Source: Tenacibaculum pelagium (lineage in GTDB: Bacteria > Bacteroidota > Bacteroidia > Flavobacteriales > Flavobacteriaceae). Taken from it: 64,000 nucleotides of DNA. The translations under genes and the position numbers were made by a program. Location: positions 62,001 through 126,000 of the forward strand of contig NZ_JACGLS010000001.1 of assembly GCF_014062345.1 (NCBI RefSeq), read 5' to 3'. Of the stretch, positions 18,570-27,693 are shown piece by piece. The notes under the pieces are model-generated. The model was given only the letters and a program-made list of their open reading frames with translations. It was not told where the DNA came from and did no database searches. Numbering within the stretch: the stretch's first letter is position 1; each line of letters opens with the position of its first letter.

Positions 18570-21011
18570 TTAATTGTTGCCTATTCTAATTACATCAGCA
18601 AAAATTCCAGAAGCAGTTACATCAGCACCTGCTCCAGCACCTTTTATTTGCAAAGGGTTTATAGAGTATCTATCTGTAAAAAATAAAACAATATTATCAC
18701 TACCTTCTAAATTATAAAAAGGATGATCAGCTGGAATATGTTGTAAACCAACATTAGCTTTACCATTTTCAAATTCAGCAACATATTTTAATCGACAATT
18801 TTTATCATTAGCTTCTTTAAACATTTTTTGAAAATGTGCTTCAAATTCAGTTAAACTTTTGTAAAAGGCATCATTATCACTTGTGTTTAAGCTTTTTTCA
18901 GGTAAAAAAGAGTTGTTGTCTATGTCAGATAACTCAAGTTTATAACCACTTTCACGAGCCAGAATTAGAATTTTTCTAGCAACATCAACTCCACTTAAAT
19001 CAATTTTTGGATCAGGTTCAGTAAATCCTTGCTCTTGTGCAACTTTAACTACATCATGAAAAGTGTTTTGATTATTAAAATTATTGAAAACAAAATTTAA
19101 TGTACCTGATAAAACTGCTTGAATTTTATGAATTCTATCACCAGAAGCAACAAGGTTTTTTAAAGTATCTATAACTGGTAATCCAGCACCAACATTAGTC
19201 TCAAATAAAAACGGCGCGTTATATTTACTAGAAACTCTCTTCAGTTTTTTATAATTATCTAAATCAGATGCACAAGCAATTTTATTACAAGTAACTACAG
19301 CTATATTATTACGTAAATAGTTTTCATAAACTTCAGAAACTTTCTGATTGGCTGTATTGTCAACAAAAACAGAGTTACGAAAGTTATAGGATTTTACTTC
19401 TTCAAAAAATGATTGTAAAGAACTTTCTTTTCCATTTGCTAAGCTATCTTTCCAAATAGATAAATCAATACCCTCTTCATTAAAATACATTTTTCGTGAA
19501 TTTGAAATTCCAATTACTCGAATATTTAATTTCAAATTTTCTTTTAAGAATTCTCTTTGTTGATGTATTTGTGCTAAAAAGCGTTCTCCTACATTTCCAA
19601 CTCCAGTAACAAATAGGTTTAATTGCTTTATTTTTTCTTCAAAAAACTGCTCATGTAAAGTATTCAAGGCTTTTTTAGCATCAGAACTATTAATAACAGC
19701 TGAGATATTTTTTTCTGAAGCTCCTTGTGCAATGGCTCTAACATTTACATTATTTTTACCCAAAGCACTAAACATTTGACCACTTAAACCTTGGTGGTTT
19801 TTCATGTTGTCACCTACCAATGCAATAATTGCTAAGTTATTTTCTACTAAAACTGGATTTAGTTTATGTTGTTGAATTTCAAAAGAAAATACTTCGTTTA
19901 AAGACTTTTCAGCAAGCAAGGCATCTTCTTCATAAATACCAATACATATAGAATGTTCTGATGAAGCCTGTGTTATCAATACTACATTAATATTTTGTTG
20001 TGACAACGTTTCAAACATGCGTTTAGAAAAACCAGGAATGCCCACCATACCACTACCTTCTAGGGTAAGCAAATTAATATTTTCAATATGTGTAATTCCT
20101 TTTACAGGCTTGTTATTTGTTGATTCTTTTGAAATAAGAGTTCCTTGGTTTTCTGGGTCGAAAGTATTTTTTATTCGAATAGGAATTTCTTTTTCTAAAA
20201 CAGGCTGAATAGTAGGAGGGTACAAGACTTTTGCACCAAAATGAGATAATTCCATAGCTTCTTCATACGAAATCTGAGTAATTGGAAATGCTTGTTTTAC
20301 CACTCTTGGATTCGCAGAGTACATACCGCTAACATCTGTCCAAATTTGTAATTCATTGGCTCCTAAAACAGCTGCATAAATAGCTGCAGAATAATCAGAA
20401 CCTCCACGGCCTAAAGTAGTTGTTTCGCCTTTTTCATCAGCAGCTATAAAACCACCTAAAATAGTTATGTCAAACGAATTATCTTCAAAATAATTGATGC
20501 AATTTTTGTAAGTAAGATTAAAGTTTACTTGTGCGTTTAAAGAGTCATTATTTGTAATTATAAGTTCTCTACTGTCTTTATGAGTTGCATTTAATAATTC
20601 TTTGGCAGCATTTGCAATAATGTAAGAAGATAACCTTTCTCCGAAACTAGCAACTTTTGCAAGTGTTTTAGAAGAGAGTTCTTGTAATAAAAAAACACCT
20701 TCATATATCGCCTTTAATCGATTAAACAATTGTTGAACTTCTTGAATTACTTCTGATTGATTTTTAGAAATAATAAGTTCTTTAATTATAGAAAAGTGCA
20801 ATTCTTCTAATTCGCTAATAGGTTTAGCGATTAGATTGTTATCTTTTAATGCTAATTGTGCGGTGGTAAGTAGTTTATCGGTAGTTTTTCCAAAAGCAGA
20901 TACTACAATAACTGTTTTTTCTTGATTAGAAACTTGTTTTACAATGTGTAAAACTTTTTTAATGTTTTGATGATTGGCAACTGATGATCCACCAAATTTT
21001 AAAACTTTCAT
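18570..21011 (-). CDS. thrA: Bifunctional aspartate kinase/homoserine dehydrogenase I
   Basis: 813 residues from the ATG at 21011 (MKVLKFGGSS), the usual start of the aspartokinase domain; a TTG 60 bases upstream could add 20 residues. The kinase domain has KFGGSS (5-10) and TTLGRGGSDYSAA, two ACT domains follow (about 315-455), then homoserine dehydrogenase with TGVGNVG (469-475) and KIDLSGVDVARKILILARE. It catalyses the first and third steps from aspartate to homoserine; relatives are feedback inhibited by threonine through the ACT domains. First gene of the operon, preceded by a Thr-rich leader peptide. Confidence 0.96.
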   Translation of the reverse strand: MKVLKFGGSSVANHQNIKKVLHIVKQVSNQEKTVIVVSAFGKTTDKLLTTAQLALKDNNLIAKPISELEELHFSIIKELIISKNQSEVIQEVQQLFNRLKAIYEGVFLLQELSSKTLAKVASFGERLSSYIIANAAKELLNATHKDSRELIITNNDSLNAQVNFNLTYKNCINYFEDNSFDITILGGFIAADEKGETTTLGRGGSDYSAAIYAAVLGANELQIWTDVSGMYSANPRVVKQAFPITQISYEEAMELSHFGAKVLYPPTIQPVLEKEIPIRIKNTFDPENQGTLISKESTNNKPVKGITHIENINLLTLEGSGMVGIPGFSKRMFETLSQQNINVVLITQASSEHSICIGIYEEDALLAEKSLNEVFSFEIQQHKLNPVLVENNLAIIALVGDNMKNHQGLSGQMFSALGKNNVNVRAIAQGASEKNISAVINSSDAKKALNTLHEQFFEEKIKQLNLFVTGVGNVGERFLAQIHQQREFLKENLKLNIRVIGISNSRKMYFNEEGIDLSIWKDSLANGKESSLQSFFEEVKSYNFRNSVFVDNTANQKVSEVYENYLRNNIAVVTCNKIACASDLDNYKKLKRVSSKYNAPFLFETNVGAGLPVIDTLKNLVASGDRIHKIQAVLSGTLNFVFNNFNNQNTFHDVVKVAQEQGFTEPDPKIDLSGVDVARKILILARESGYKLELSDIDNNSFLPEKSLNTSDNDAFYKSLTEFEAHFQKMFKEANDKNCRLKYVAEFENGKANVGLQHIPADHPFYNLEGSDNIVLFFTDRYSINPLQIKGAGAGADVTASGIFADVIRIGNN

Positions 21012-21048
21012 AATAAAATATGTAAAATTATAAACTGATTTTGTGTGA

Positions 21049-21080
21049 GTTATCTTTTTTGAATCTTTCAAAAATATAAC
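21049..21080 (-). promoter_or_regulatory. AU-rich hairpin between thr leader and thrA
   Basis: On the minus strand GTTAT-A-TTTTTGAA, loop AGA, TTCAAAAA-AG-ATAAC gives 13 pairs with one small internal bulge. It lacks a following T-tract, so it is not an intrinsic terminator. The AAGATTCA in its 3' arm is complementary to TGAATCTT inside the leader, offering a switch between two structures. Confidence 0.4.
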
Positions 21081-21113
21081 TATAGCCTAAGATGATATGT
21101 AAATGTAGAACCC

Positions 21114-21215
21114 CTAAAGGGTACCCGTAATAATTGTAGAAAATGTTGTGCCAACAAAAGAGGTCGTAAGATTCACGACTGATAAAGAATTAATATTTTC
21201 TTTGTTGTTTAACAT
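21114..21215 (-). CDS. Putative threonine-operon leader peptide (thrL-like)
   Basis: A 33-codon reading frame from ATG at 21215 to TAG at 21114, about 100 bases upstream of thrA. Its second half (residues 17-32) reads TTSFVGTTFSTIITGT: seven Thr and two Ile in 16 residues. Alternating Thr and Ile resembles the E. coli thr leader, which senses both amino acids because Ile is made from Thr. No U-tailed terminator follows. An AU-rich hairpin at 21049-21080 does, and its 3' arm can alternatively pair over 8 bases with leader codons 14-16 (21168-21175). Regulation by stalling is therefore inference; composition is direct observation. Confidence 0.6.
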   Translation of the reverse strand: MLNNKENINSLSVVNLTTSFVGTTFSTIITGTL

Positions 21216-21220
21216 CAATC

Positions 21221-21228
21221 CAAAGTTA
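21221..21228 (-). promoter_or_regulatory. Putative promoter -7 box of the thr operon
   Basis: TAACTTTG on the minus strand matches TAnnTTTG exactly and ends 5 bases before the leader ATG. If used, the leader peptide would be translated from a leaderless or nearly leaderless RNA. Confidence 0.45.
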
Positions 21229-21262
21229 TACTTTTTTTTTAATAAAGCTTATTTTTTATAAA

Positions 21263-22825
21263 TTATTTTCTCAGACGCTTTTTAGCTTTCTCTTGAATAA
21301 TTTCAGAAACAGATTTGTTTTCTATTTTACTTTCTAACCATGAAAGGATATCTAGGTACAAAAAAGCTCTTTTTTCATATGGATGATTTTCGTATATTTT
21401 TAATCGACTATGAATCTTTTTAAATTCATTTTTTATTTGATGTGGAAAAACATCGCCTAGAGATTTAATAGAAATAATAAATTCTTTTTGAACTTCCTGC
21501 AAGTTTTCCATTTTTAATAAAAACTTATAGGTTTCTTTAAACTGTATTTCTAAATGATAGTCCAAACCACATTCGTAATGAGCAATTAAATTTAAAATTC
21601 TGGCAAAACATTGTAAATCTTCCCCTACATACAATTTTTTTGCATTAATAATTTTAGAGAGATATTCAATACACTTTTTATTTTCTCCCATTCCAAAATA
21701 TAAACAAGCAATTTTGTAGTATAATGTTATAATATGATGTCTGTCTAAACGATTATAGTACTCTTTAATTTTAGAGTTAATAGTATTAACTAAATACTCA
21801 CCATCTTTAAATGTTCCTTTTAAGAAATGTTTATGTAATTGATTTGTGTAGAAATATTGAAAAATTAAAATTTCAGTATTACCATTTATTGGAATTCTCT
21901 TTTCATCTATAGCAGATTCAAAATAGGAAAGCTCTTTGTTAAACTCTTTTTCATGCTGAATGAAAAACAAAGATTCTAGTAAGTAATTCATTCCTTTTAA
22001 ATAAAAAATAGGATTGAGCTGTATCATTTTTGGATACTCTCTAAAAAGGTTCATCCAATTAGAGGAATACTTATAACCATGTAAGAAATTCTGAGTTAAA
22101 AAACTTCGCCATAAATGTGCTTTGTATAACCATAAACGTTCTCTAAAACCTAATAAGTTGAAATCAAAAGAAGGCAAGTGTGACTCAAAATAAGTGTTGA
22201 TTTTTATTAGTTCTTTGTCGTTACGAGCATACCCTGTTTTTAGTAAAATACCATAGAGTTGAAGTGATAAATTAGACAACTTACTTGTAATAACATTTTG
22301 CTGACTTAATTTTTTTGCTTGTATTGTTAATTCGTCAGCTCTAGTATCTATGCTTCTAGTTATGTATTGACTTTCAATTACCTTTTCGAACTCTACAATT
22401 TCATAAGCAACATTTTTTTCCTCATTTTCAATAGCCATTATTTTTGCTTTGTCTAGCAATTTTAAGCTTTGTTTATATAATCCTTTTTGATACAATACTG
22501 TAGCAAAATCTATTTGTTCACGTATTTGCACCCTTATGTTTTTATGAACAGGGTTCATTCGTAAACTAATCAATATTTGTTTATACAAATGAGCTTTTAA
22601 ATTAGAAAGTTGTTGTTTGCTAACAATACCACTATTAATAATAGATTTCTCATCATATTTTTTTTGCTTTTCTAAAAATTTAAAAAGAGTGAAAAATTTA
22701 GCTTCCATATTACCATCTAAACGACCAATATACAGGTGGAATTGACGCTTTTCTGATTTTGTTAAAGATTGAATCAGAATAAATAAAGAATCATTTTGTT
22801 GGTTAGCTCTTGTAAAATAATTCAT
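21263..22825 (-). CDS. Large helical protein of unknown function
   Basis: 520 residues, no signal peptide. Not assigned to a named family. The sequence is rich in Lys, Glu, Leu and Tyr, and looks all-helical with irregular tetratricopeptide-like pairs (for example LYQKGLYKQSLKLLDKAKIMA near residue 110, and YYKIACLYFGMGENKKCIEYLSKII near 370). This suggests a cytoplasmic TPR-type scaffold. The N-terminus SLTKSEKRQFHLYIGRLDG is distinctive and would suit a family search. It is divergent from leuA, sharing a 134-base intergenic region, and upstream of the thr operon. Confidence 0.6.
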   Translation of the reverse strand: MNYFTRANQQNDSLFILIQSLTKSEKRQFHLYIGRLDGNMEAKFFTLFKFLEKQKKYDEKSIINSGIVSKQQLSNLKAHLYKQILISLRMNPVHKNIRVQIREQIDFATVLYQKGLYKQSLKLLDKAKIMAIENEEKNVAYEIVEFEKVIESQYITRSIDTRADELTIQAKKLSQQNVITSKLSNLSLQLYGILLKTGYARNDKELIKINTYFESHLPSFDFNLLGFRERLWLYKAHLWRSFLTQNFLHGYKYSSNWMNLFREYPKMIQLNPIFYLKGMNYLLESLFFIQHEKEFNKELSYFESAIDEKRIPINGNTEILIFQYFYTNQLHKHFLKGTFKDGEYLVNTINSKIKEYYNRLDRHHIITLYYKIACLYFGMGENKKCIEYLSKIINAKKLYVGEDLQCFARILNLIAHYECGLDYHLEIQFKETYKFLLKMENLQEVQKEFIISIKSLGDVFPHQIKNEFKKIHSRLKIYENHPYEKRAFLYLDILSWLESKIENKSVSEIIQEKAKKRLRK

Positions 22826-22922
22826 TTTAAGATGTTATTGGTCAGTTTATTAGCTTTTTGTTATTGTTTTTTGATGTCGTAAATGATATTTGAAAAAATA
22901 GCACTTCTGAAAAGCCAATATA

Positions 22923-22930
22923 TACATTTG
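22923..22930 (+). promoter_or_regulatory. Putative promoter -7 box of the leu operon
   Basis: TACATTTG, an exact match to TAnnTTTG, lies 29 bases upstream of the leuA ATG in the divergent intergenic region. A -33 TTG at standard spacing is not evident. Confidence 0.5.
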
Positions 22931-22959
22931 ATTGATATAATGACAATTATTTAAATAGA

Positions 22960-24135
22960 ATGAATAACGATAAAATCCAAATTTTCGATACTACTTTAAG
23001 AGATGGAGAACAGGTTCCTGGTTGTAAACTGGATACTAAACAAAAATTAGTAATAGCGGAACGACTAGATTTTTTGGGAGTTGATATTATAGAAGCTGGT
23101 TTTCCTGTTTCGAGCCCAGGTGATTTTACTTCTGTTAATGAAATAGCAAAGATTGTTAAGAACGCAACAGTTTGTGGATTAACCAGAGCCGTTAAAAAGG
23201 ATATTGAAATAGCAGTGGAGGCATTAAAAGTAGCTGTGAAACCCAGAATTCATACAGGAATAGGAACTAGTGAATCTCATATTAAATACAAATTTAATTC
23301 TTCTCAAGAGGAAGTAATAAGAAGAGGAAGAGAAGCAGTTTCATATGCTAGAAACTTTGTAGATGATGTAGAGTTTTATGCAGAAGATGCTGGTAGGACT
23401 GACAATGCATTTTTAGCTAAAGTTTGTGAAGAAATGATTAAGGCTGGAGCTACAGTATTAAACATTCCAGATACTACGGGATATTGTTTACCAGACGAAT
23501 ATGGAGCAAAAATCAAGTATTTAAAGGATAATGTAAAGGGTATTGATAATGTAACTATTTCTTGCCATTGTCATAACGATTTAGGTTTGGCAACTGCAAA
23601 TTCAATTGCTGGAGCAATCAATGGAGCTCGACAAATAGAATGTACGGTAAATGGAATTGGAGAGCGTGCTGGAAATACTGCTTTAGAAGAGGTGGTGATG
23701 ATTTTAAAACAACACCCTTATTTGAATTTACAAACCGACATTAATACTAAATTATTATACGATACAAGTATGATGGTTCGTGAAAGCATGGGAATGCCTG
23801 TTCAGCCTAATAAAGCAATTGTTGGAGCAAATGCTTTTGCACATAGTTCAGGAATACATCAAGACGGAGTGATTAAAAATCGTGAAACCTATGAGATTAT
23901 TGATCCTGCAGATGTAGGAGTTACAGAAAGTGCTATTGTATTAACAGCTAGAAGTGGTAGAGCAGCTTTGGCTTATAGAGCTAAGAGAGTAGGATATGAG
24001 CTTACCAAAATTCAGTTAGACACGGCTTATAAGACCTTTTTAAAATTTGCAGATAAGCAAAAAGAAGTAATAGATGAAGATATTCATCTAATAATGAAAC
24101 AAGTCAATAAAATCTCTAAAATAGCTATTGCCTAA
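22960..24135 (+). CDS. leuA: 2-isopropylmalate synthase, short form
   Basis: 391 residues. First committed step of leucine synthesis: condenses 2-oxoisovalerate with acetyl-CoA. Catalytic motifs are present: [13 protein letters not shown] at the N-terminus (metal and substrate), [14 protein letters not shown] near 207 and NGIGERAGN near 232, followed by the HSSGIHQDG subdomain. It ends after about 390 residues, whereas the common enzyme has about 510 with a C-terminal leucine-binding regulatory domain. That domain is absent, so classical feedback inhibition by leucine is not expected. TAATG overlap with leuC. Confidence 0.93.
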   Translation: MNNDKIQIFDTTLRDGEQVPGCKLDTKQKLVIAERLDFLGVDIIEAGFPVSSPGDFTSVNEIAKIVKNATVCGLTRAVKKDIEIAVEALKVAVKPRIHTGIGTSESHIKYKFNSSQEEVIRRGREAVSYARNFVDDVEFYAEDAGRTDNAFLAKVCEEMIKAGATVLNIPDTTGYCLPDEYGAKIKYLKDNVKGIDNVTISCHCHNDLGLATANSIAGAINGARQIECTVNGIGERAGNTALEEVVMILKQHPYLNLQTDINTKLLYDTSMMVRESMGMPVQPNKAIVGANAFAHSSGIHQDGVIKNRETYEIIDPADVGVTESAIVLTARSGRAALAYRAKRVGYELTKIQLDTAYKTFLKFADKQKEVIDEDIHLIMKQVNKISKIAIA

Positions 24136-25517
24136 TGGGAAAAACATTATTTGATAAAGTTTGGGATGCCCATGTGGTAGATTCAATCAAAGATGGACCA
24201 CAAATTTTATACATAGACAAGCATTTAATTCATGAAGTAACAAGTCCACAAGCGTTTAACGAACTTAAAGAACGAAACATACCAATAGCGAGACCTGATA
24301 AAATTGTGGCTACAGCTGATCATAATACGCCTACAGTAAATCAACATTTACCTATTAAAGATGAGCTTTCTAGAAATCAATTAGAACAGTTAACAAAAAA
24401 TTGTAAGGAGAATGGTATTACTTTGTATGGTCTAGGTCATAAATACAACGGAATTGTACATGTAATGGCTCCGGAGTTAGGAATTACACAACCAGGTATG
24501 ACGATGGTTTGTGGAGATAGCCATACATCTACTCATGGAGCGTTTGGAACTATTGCTTTTGGTATAGGCACGAGTCAAGTAGCACAGGTATTTGCTAGTC
24601 AATGTTTATTGTTAGAAAAGCCAAAAAGTTTACGAGTATCTGTTAACGGAAAACTTAAAAAAGGTGTACTACCCAAAGACGTAATTCTATACATTATTTC
24701 TCAATTAGGAACGAATTCAGGAACAGGATATTTCTGTGAATATGCAGGAAATGTTTTTGAAGAAATGTCTATGGAAGGCAGAATGACGGTTTGTAATATG
24801 AGTATTGAAATGGGAGCAAGAGGAGGAATGATAGCTCCTGATGAAACTACTTTTAAATATGTGAAAGGAAGAGAGTTTGCTCCTAAAGGTTCAAAGTTTG
24901 ATAAGAAAGTAGCGAAGTGGAAAATGTTAAAGACTGATGAAAATGCAGTTTTTGATAAAGAATACACTTTCAAAGCAGAAGATATTGAACCAATGCTTAC
25001 TTACGGAACAAATCCAGGAATGGGAATTAAGATTACTGAGACTATTCCACAGGAAAATGATGCTTCTTTTGAGAAATCTTTATCATATATGAACTTTCAA
25101 AAAGGAGAAAGTTTAGTTGATAAGAAAATTAATTATGTTTTTATAGGTAGCTGTACAAACTCTAGAATTGAAGATTTTAGAGTTGCAGCTTCATACGTAA
25201 ATGGAAAACAAAAAGCACAAAATGTGAATGCTTGGTTGGTACCAGGATCACAACAAATCGCTAGACAAATTCAAGAAGAAGGTTTACAAACTATTTTCGA
25301 AAGCGCTGGTTTTGAGTTAAGACAACCTGGATGTTCAGCTTGTTTAGCGATGAATGATGATAAAATTCCGGAAGGAGAGTATTGTGTTTCAACTTCAAAC
25401 AGAAATTTTGAAGGGCGTCAAGGACAAGGTGCAAGAACTATTTTAGCAAGTCCTTTAATGGCAGCTGCAACTGCAATAGAAGGTAGAATTATAGACATCA
25501 CAAAACACTTAAATTAA
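24135..25517 (+). CDS. leuC: 3-isopropylmalate dehydratase large subunit
   Basis: 460 residues. With LeuD it isomerises 2- to 3-isopropylmalate through a 4Fe-4S cluster. Cluster cysteines are in [12 protein letters not shown] and [25 protein letters not shown] carries active-site residues. The ATG overlaps the leuA stop by one base, and leuD begins 1 base after its stop, a tightly packed operon. Full length. Confidence 0.96.
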   Translation: MGKTLFDKVWDAHVVDSIKDGPQILYIDKHLIHEVTSPQAFNELKERNIPIARPDKIVATADHNTPTVNQHLPIKDELSRNQLEQLTKNCKENGITLYGLGHKYNGIVHVMAPELGITQPGMTMVCGDSHTSTHGAFGTIAFGIGTSQVAQVFASQCLLLEKPKSLRVSVNGKLKKGVLPKDVILYIISQLGTNSGTGYFCEYAGNVFEEMSMEGRMTVCNMSIEMGARGGMIAPDETTFKYVKGREFAPKGSKFDKKVAKWKMLKTDENAVFDKEYTFKAEDIEPMLTYGTNPGMGIKITETIPQENDASFEKSLSYMNFQKGESLVDKKINYVFIGSCTNSRIEDFRVAASYVNGKQKAQNVNAWLVPGSQQIARQIQEEGLQTIFESAGFELRQPGCSACLAMNDDKIPEGEYCVSTSNRNFEGRQGQGARTILASPLMAAATAIEGRIIDITKHLN

Positions 25518-25518
25518 G

Positions 25519-26097
25519 ATGGAAAAGTTTGTAAAATTGATTGACACGGCGATTCCGTTATCAACAGAGAATATAGATACAGATCAAATAATTCCAGCAC
25601 GCTTTTTAAAAGCAACTGATAAAAAAGGTTTTGGAGATAATGTATTTAGAGATTGGAGATTTCATAAAGATGGAACAACTAATGAAGATTTTGTTTTAAA
25701 TAATGAAAAATATAGAGGAAGCATATTAGTTGCGGGCGATAATTTTGGTTGTGGTTCTAGCAGAGAACATGCTGCTTGGGCATTAGCAGGCTATGGTTTT
25801 AAAGTAGTAATTAGTAGCTTTTTTGCAGATATTTTTAAAGGAAATGCATTAAATAATGGAATCTTACCGATACAAGTATCACAAGATTATTTGAAGAAGC
25901 TATTGCGAAAAACAAGCAATGACCCTGAAGCAATTCTAATTGTAAATTTAGAAAATCAAATATTGAAAACACCAGTAGGTAATACTGAATTTGAAATTAA
26001 TTCATACAAGAAATTGTGCTTATTAAATGGATATGATGACATTGATTTTTTAATCAGTAAAAAAGATAAAATTAAAAATTTTGAAGAAGCAATTTAA
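25519..26097 (+). CDS. leuD: 3-isopropylmalate dehydratase small subunit
   Basis: 192 residues, the swivelling domain that completes the LeuCD isomerase. [14 protein letters not shown] near the N-terminus and [17 protein letters not shown] are the family signatures. Starts 1 base after leuC; leuB starts 6 bases after its stop. Confidence 0.96.
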   Translation: MEKFVKLIDTAIPLSTENIDTDQIIPARFLKATDKKGFGDNVFRDWRFHKDGTTNEDFVLNNEKYRGSILVAGDNFGCGSSREHAAWALAGYGFKVVISSFFADIFKGNALNNGILPIQVSQDYLKKLLRKTSNDPEAILIVNLENQILKTPVGNTEFEINSYKKLCLLNGYDDIDFLISKKDKIKNFEEAI

Positions 26098-26103
26098 AAG
26101 TAT

Positions 26104-27219
26104 ATGAAATTTAATATAGCAGTAATTCCAGGTGACGGAATAGGACCAGAAGTAATAGAACAAGCTAAAAAAGCATTAAATGCTGTAGCAGATGTTTATG
26201 ATCATACATTTTTATATAAAGAAGCTTTAATGGGAGCTTGTGCTATTGATAAAACAGGAAACCCTTTACCTGATAAAACATTGACTTTGTGTAAGCAATC
26301 GGACGCTATTTTATTTGGAGCTATTGGAGATCCTAAATATGATAATGACCCAACAGCTAAAGTGCGCCCTGAACAAGGGTTGTTACGTTTACGAAAAGAG
26401 TTAGGTTTATTTTCTAATCTACGACCTGTAAAAGCTTATGATAAGTTGATTAAAAATTCACCCTTGAAAGAGGAAGTTATAAAAGGAACTGATATTGCTA
26501 TTTATAGAGAGTTAACAGGTGGTGTTTATTTTGGAATTAAAGAGTTAAGTGATGATGGAAAAATAGCTTTTGATGGATGTTCATATTCAGAGGAAGAGAT
26601 TGAAAGAGTTGCCCATTTGGCATTTAAAGCATCACAAACCAGACGTAAAAAATTAACCTTAGTTGATAAAGCAAATGTTTTAGAAACTTCAAGATTGTGG
26701 CGTAAAACTGTGACTAATTTAGCAACTCAATATCCAGATGTTAAGCTTGAATTTTTATTTGTAGATAACGCTGCAATGCAACTAATTTTAAATCCAAAAC
26801 AGTTTGATGTAATTTTAACTGAAAACTTGTTTGGAGATATTATTTCAGATGAAGCAAGTGTTATAGGAGGTTCTATTGGTTTGTTAGCTTCAGCATCCAT
26901 AGGAAAAGAAAATGCTTTATTTGAGCCAATTCACGGATCGTTTCCACAAGCAAAAGGGAAAGATATTGCAAATCCGTTGGCTTCAATTTTATCAGCAGCG
27001 ATGTTATTAGAGCATTTAGGTCTACATGAAGAGGCTCAAACAATTGAAAAGGCTGTTGAAAAATCTTTAGAACTAGGAATTACTACAGAAGATATTAATT
27101 CAGAAAAGGCATTTTCAACAAGTAAAGTAGGAGATTTTATTGCAGATTATATTCAGCATCAAGAAGATAGTAATTTAAATTTCCAGAATATTCATATGGG
27201 ACAAATCACTATTATTTAA
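26104..27219 (+). CDS. leuB: 3-isopropylmalate dehydrogenase
   Basis: 371 residues. NAD-dependent oxidation and decarboxylation of 3-isopropylmalate to 2-oxoisocaproate. IPGDGIGPEV at the N-terminus, the substrate-arginine region (RLRKELGLFSNLRPVKAY), and TENLFGDIISDEASVIGGSIGLLASAS are diagnostic. The C-terminus extends about 15 residues beyond the usual end (HQEDSNLNFQNIHMGQ). Last of the leu genes; its stop lies in an AT-rich inverted repeat, after which comes the attenuator region of the ilv genes. Confidence 0.96.
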   Translation: MKFNIAVIPGDGIGPEVIEQAKKALNAVADVYDHTFLYKEALMGACAIDKTGNPLPDKTLTLCKQSDAILFGAIGDPKYDNDPTAKVRPEQGLLRLRKELGLFSNLRPVKAYDKLIKNSPLKEEVIKGTDIAIYRELTGGVYFGIKELSDDGKIAFDGCSYSEEEIERVAHLAFKASQTRRKKLTLVDKANVLETSRLWRKTVTNLATQYPDVKLEFLFVDNAAMQLILNPKQFDVILTENLFGDIISDEASVIGGSIGLLASASIGKENALFEPIHGSFPQAKGKDIANPLASILSAAMLLEHLGLHEEAQTIEKAVEKSLELGITTEDINSEKAFSTSKVGDFIADYIQHQEDSNLNFQNIHMGQITII

Positions 27220-27240
27220 TTAATTTTTAAAAATTAATTA
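27217..27240. repeat. AT-only perfect inverted repeat at the leuB stop
   Basis: TAATTAATTTTT and AAAAATTAATTA (27217-27228, 27229-27240) form a perfect palindrome beginning at the leuB stop codon. It has no GC pair and no following T-run, so it is a poor terminator; it may stabilise the 3' end of leu mRNA or be coincidental. Confidence 0.4.
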
Positions 27241-27279
27241 GGATAATTAAAATTTTATTCTAAATATTTGTGGCATCAA

Positions 27280-27342
27280 ATGAAAAAACAAATTTTAAAT
27301 ATCATTTCTATTATTGTCATTGTGATTATTTCACAAGGATAG
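27280..27342 (+). CDS. Ilv leader peptide 1 (Ile/Val-rich)
   Basis: A 20-codon frame MKKQILNIISIIVIVIISQG with 8 Ile, 2 Val and 1 Leu, ending TAG at 27340. It sits 60 bases after leuB and directly before a strong terminator (27371-27403), the arrangement of an amino-acid attenuator. The stop codon region TAGGGAATGC (27340-27349) imitates the terminator 3' arm TAGGAAGCC (27389-27397), so it could pair with the 5' arm as antiterminator when a ribosome stalls on the Ile/Val codons, and would be covered when the ribosome reaches the stop. Confidence 0.82.
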   Translation: MKKQILNIISIIVIVIISQG

Positions 27343-27370
27343 GGAATGCATTTAGATAACTATAAATTAT

Positions 27371-27403
27371 AAAAAGGCTTCCTACATGTAGGAAGCCTTT
27401 TTT
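27371..27403 (+). terminator. Attenuator terminator 1 of the ilv operon
   Basis: A perfect 16-base inverted repeat (27371-27386 with 27387-27402; GGCTTCCTACA/TGTAGGAAGCC core) followed by TTTTTT within 27398-27403. It lies 28 bases after the leader 1 stop and more than 290 bases before ilvE. Confidence 0.92.
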
Positions 27404-27416
27404 AGTTAGAACAAAT

Positions 27417-27482
27417 ATGAATTTAAGCATACATAACGTAGTAATCTTAATTATTGTCATTATTAACTCACCACCGAGTTGA
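27417..27482 (+). CDS. Ilv leader peptide 2 (Ile/Val/Leu-rich)
   Basis: A 21-codon frame starting ATG at 27417 and ending TGA at 27480. Residues 8-16 read VVILIIVII; in total 6 Ile, 3 Val and 2 Leu. It shares the 12-base string ATTATTGTCATT with leader 1 (27310-27321 and 27450-27461), which points to duplication. The bases overlapping its stop, TTGATACAG (27479-27487), are repeated exactly in the 3' arm of the next terminator (27523-27531), giving a ready antiterminator. Confidence 0.82.
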   Translation: MNLSIHNVVILIIVIINSPPS

Positions 27483-27506
27483 TACAGATAATTATTGCTA
27501 TACAAT

Positions 27507-27540
27507 AAAGCCTGTGTCAATTTTGATACAGGCTTTTTTT
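27507..27540 (+). terminator. Attenuator terminator 2 of the ilv operon
   Basis: A 14-bp stem with one G-T pair (27507-27520 with 27523-27536; AAAGCCTGTGTCAA against TTGATACAGGCTTT) followed by a T-run to 27540. Located 24 bases after the leader 2 stop. The following 150 bases up to ilvE contain no further leader frame or hairpin that I can see. Confidence 0.92.
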
Positions 27541-27693
27541 ATGCATTGAATATGAGAGAATTAAAATCATAACTAACTGAAAATCAAAGATATTTGTTTT
27601 GAATCCGTCAAGTAGATATCATCAATAAGAACAAAAAAAATCATTTATAAAAAGACAATAAAATAATTTCGAATAGCAAAACAACAAGCAACA

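Noticed and set aside
22832..22882. Leu-rich 16-codon frame MLLVSLLAFCYCFLMS upstream of leuA as a leucine leader peptide
   Set aside because: It starts 7 bases from the divergent gene's ATG and lies upstream of the best leuA promoter box (22923-22930). No terminator follows, and TTA/TTG are common by chance in AT-rich DNA.
27217..27240. Terminator after leuB
   Set aside because: The palindrome is entirely A/T and lacks a U-tail, so it cannot be supported as an intrinsic terminator.
27326..27520. 64-residue minus-strand frame across the ilv attenuators
   Set aside because: It runs antisense through both terminator hairpins and leaders, has no homology-like features and is explained by the inverted repeats.
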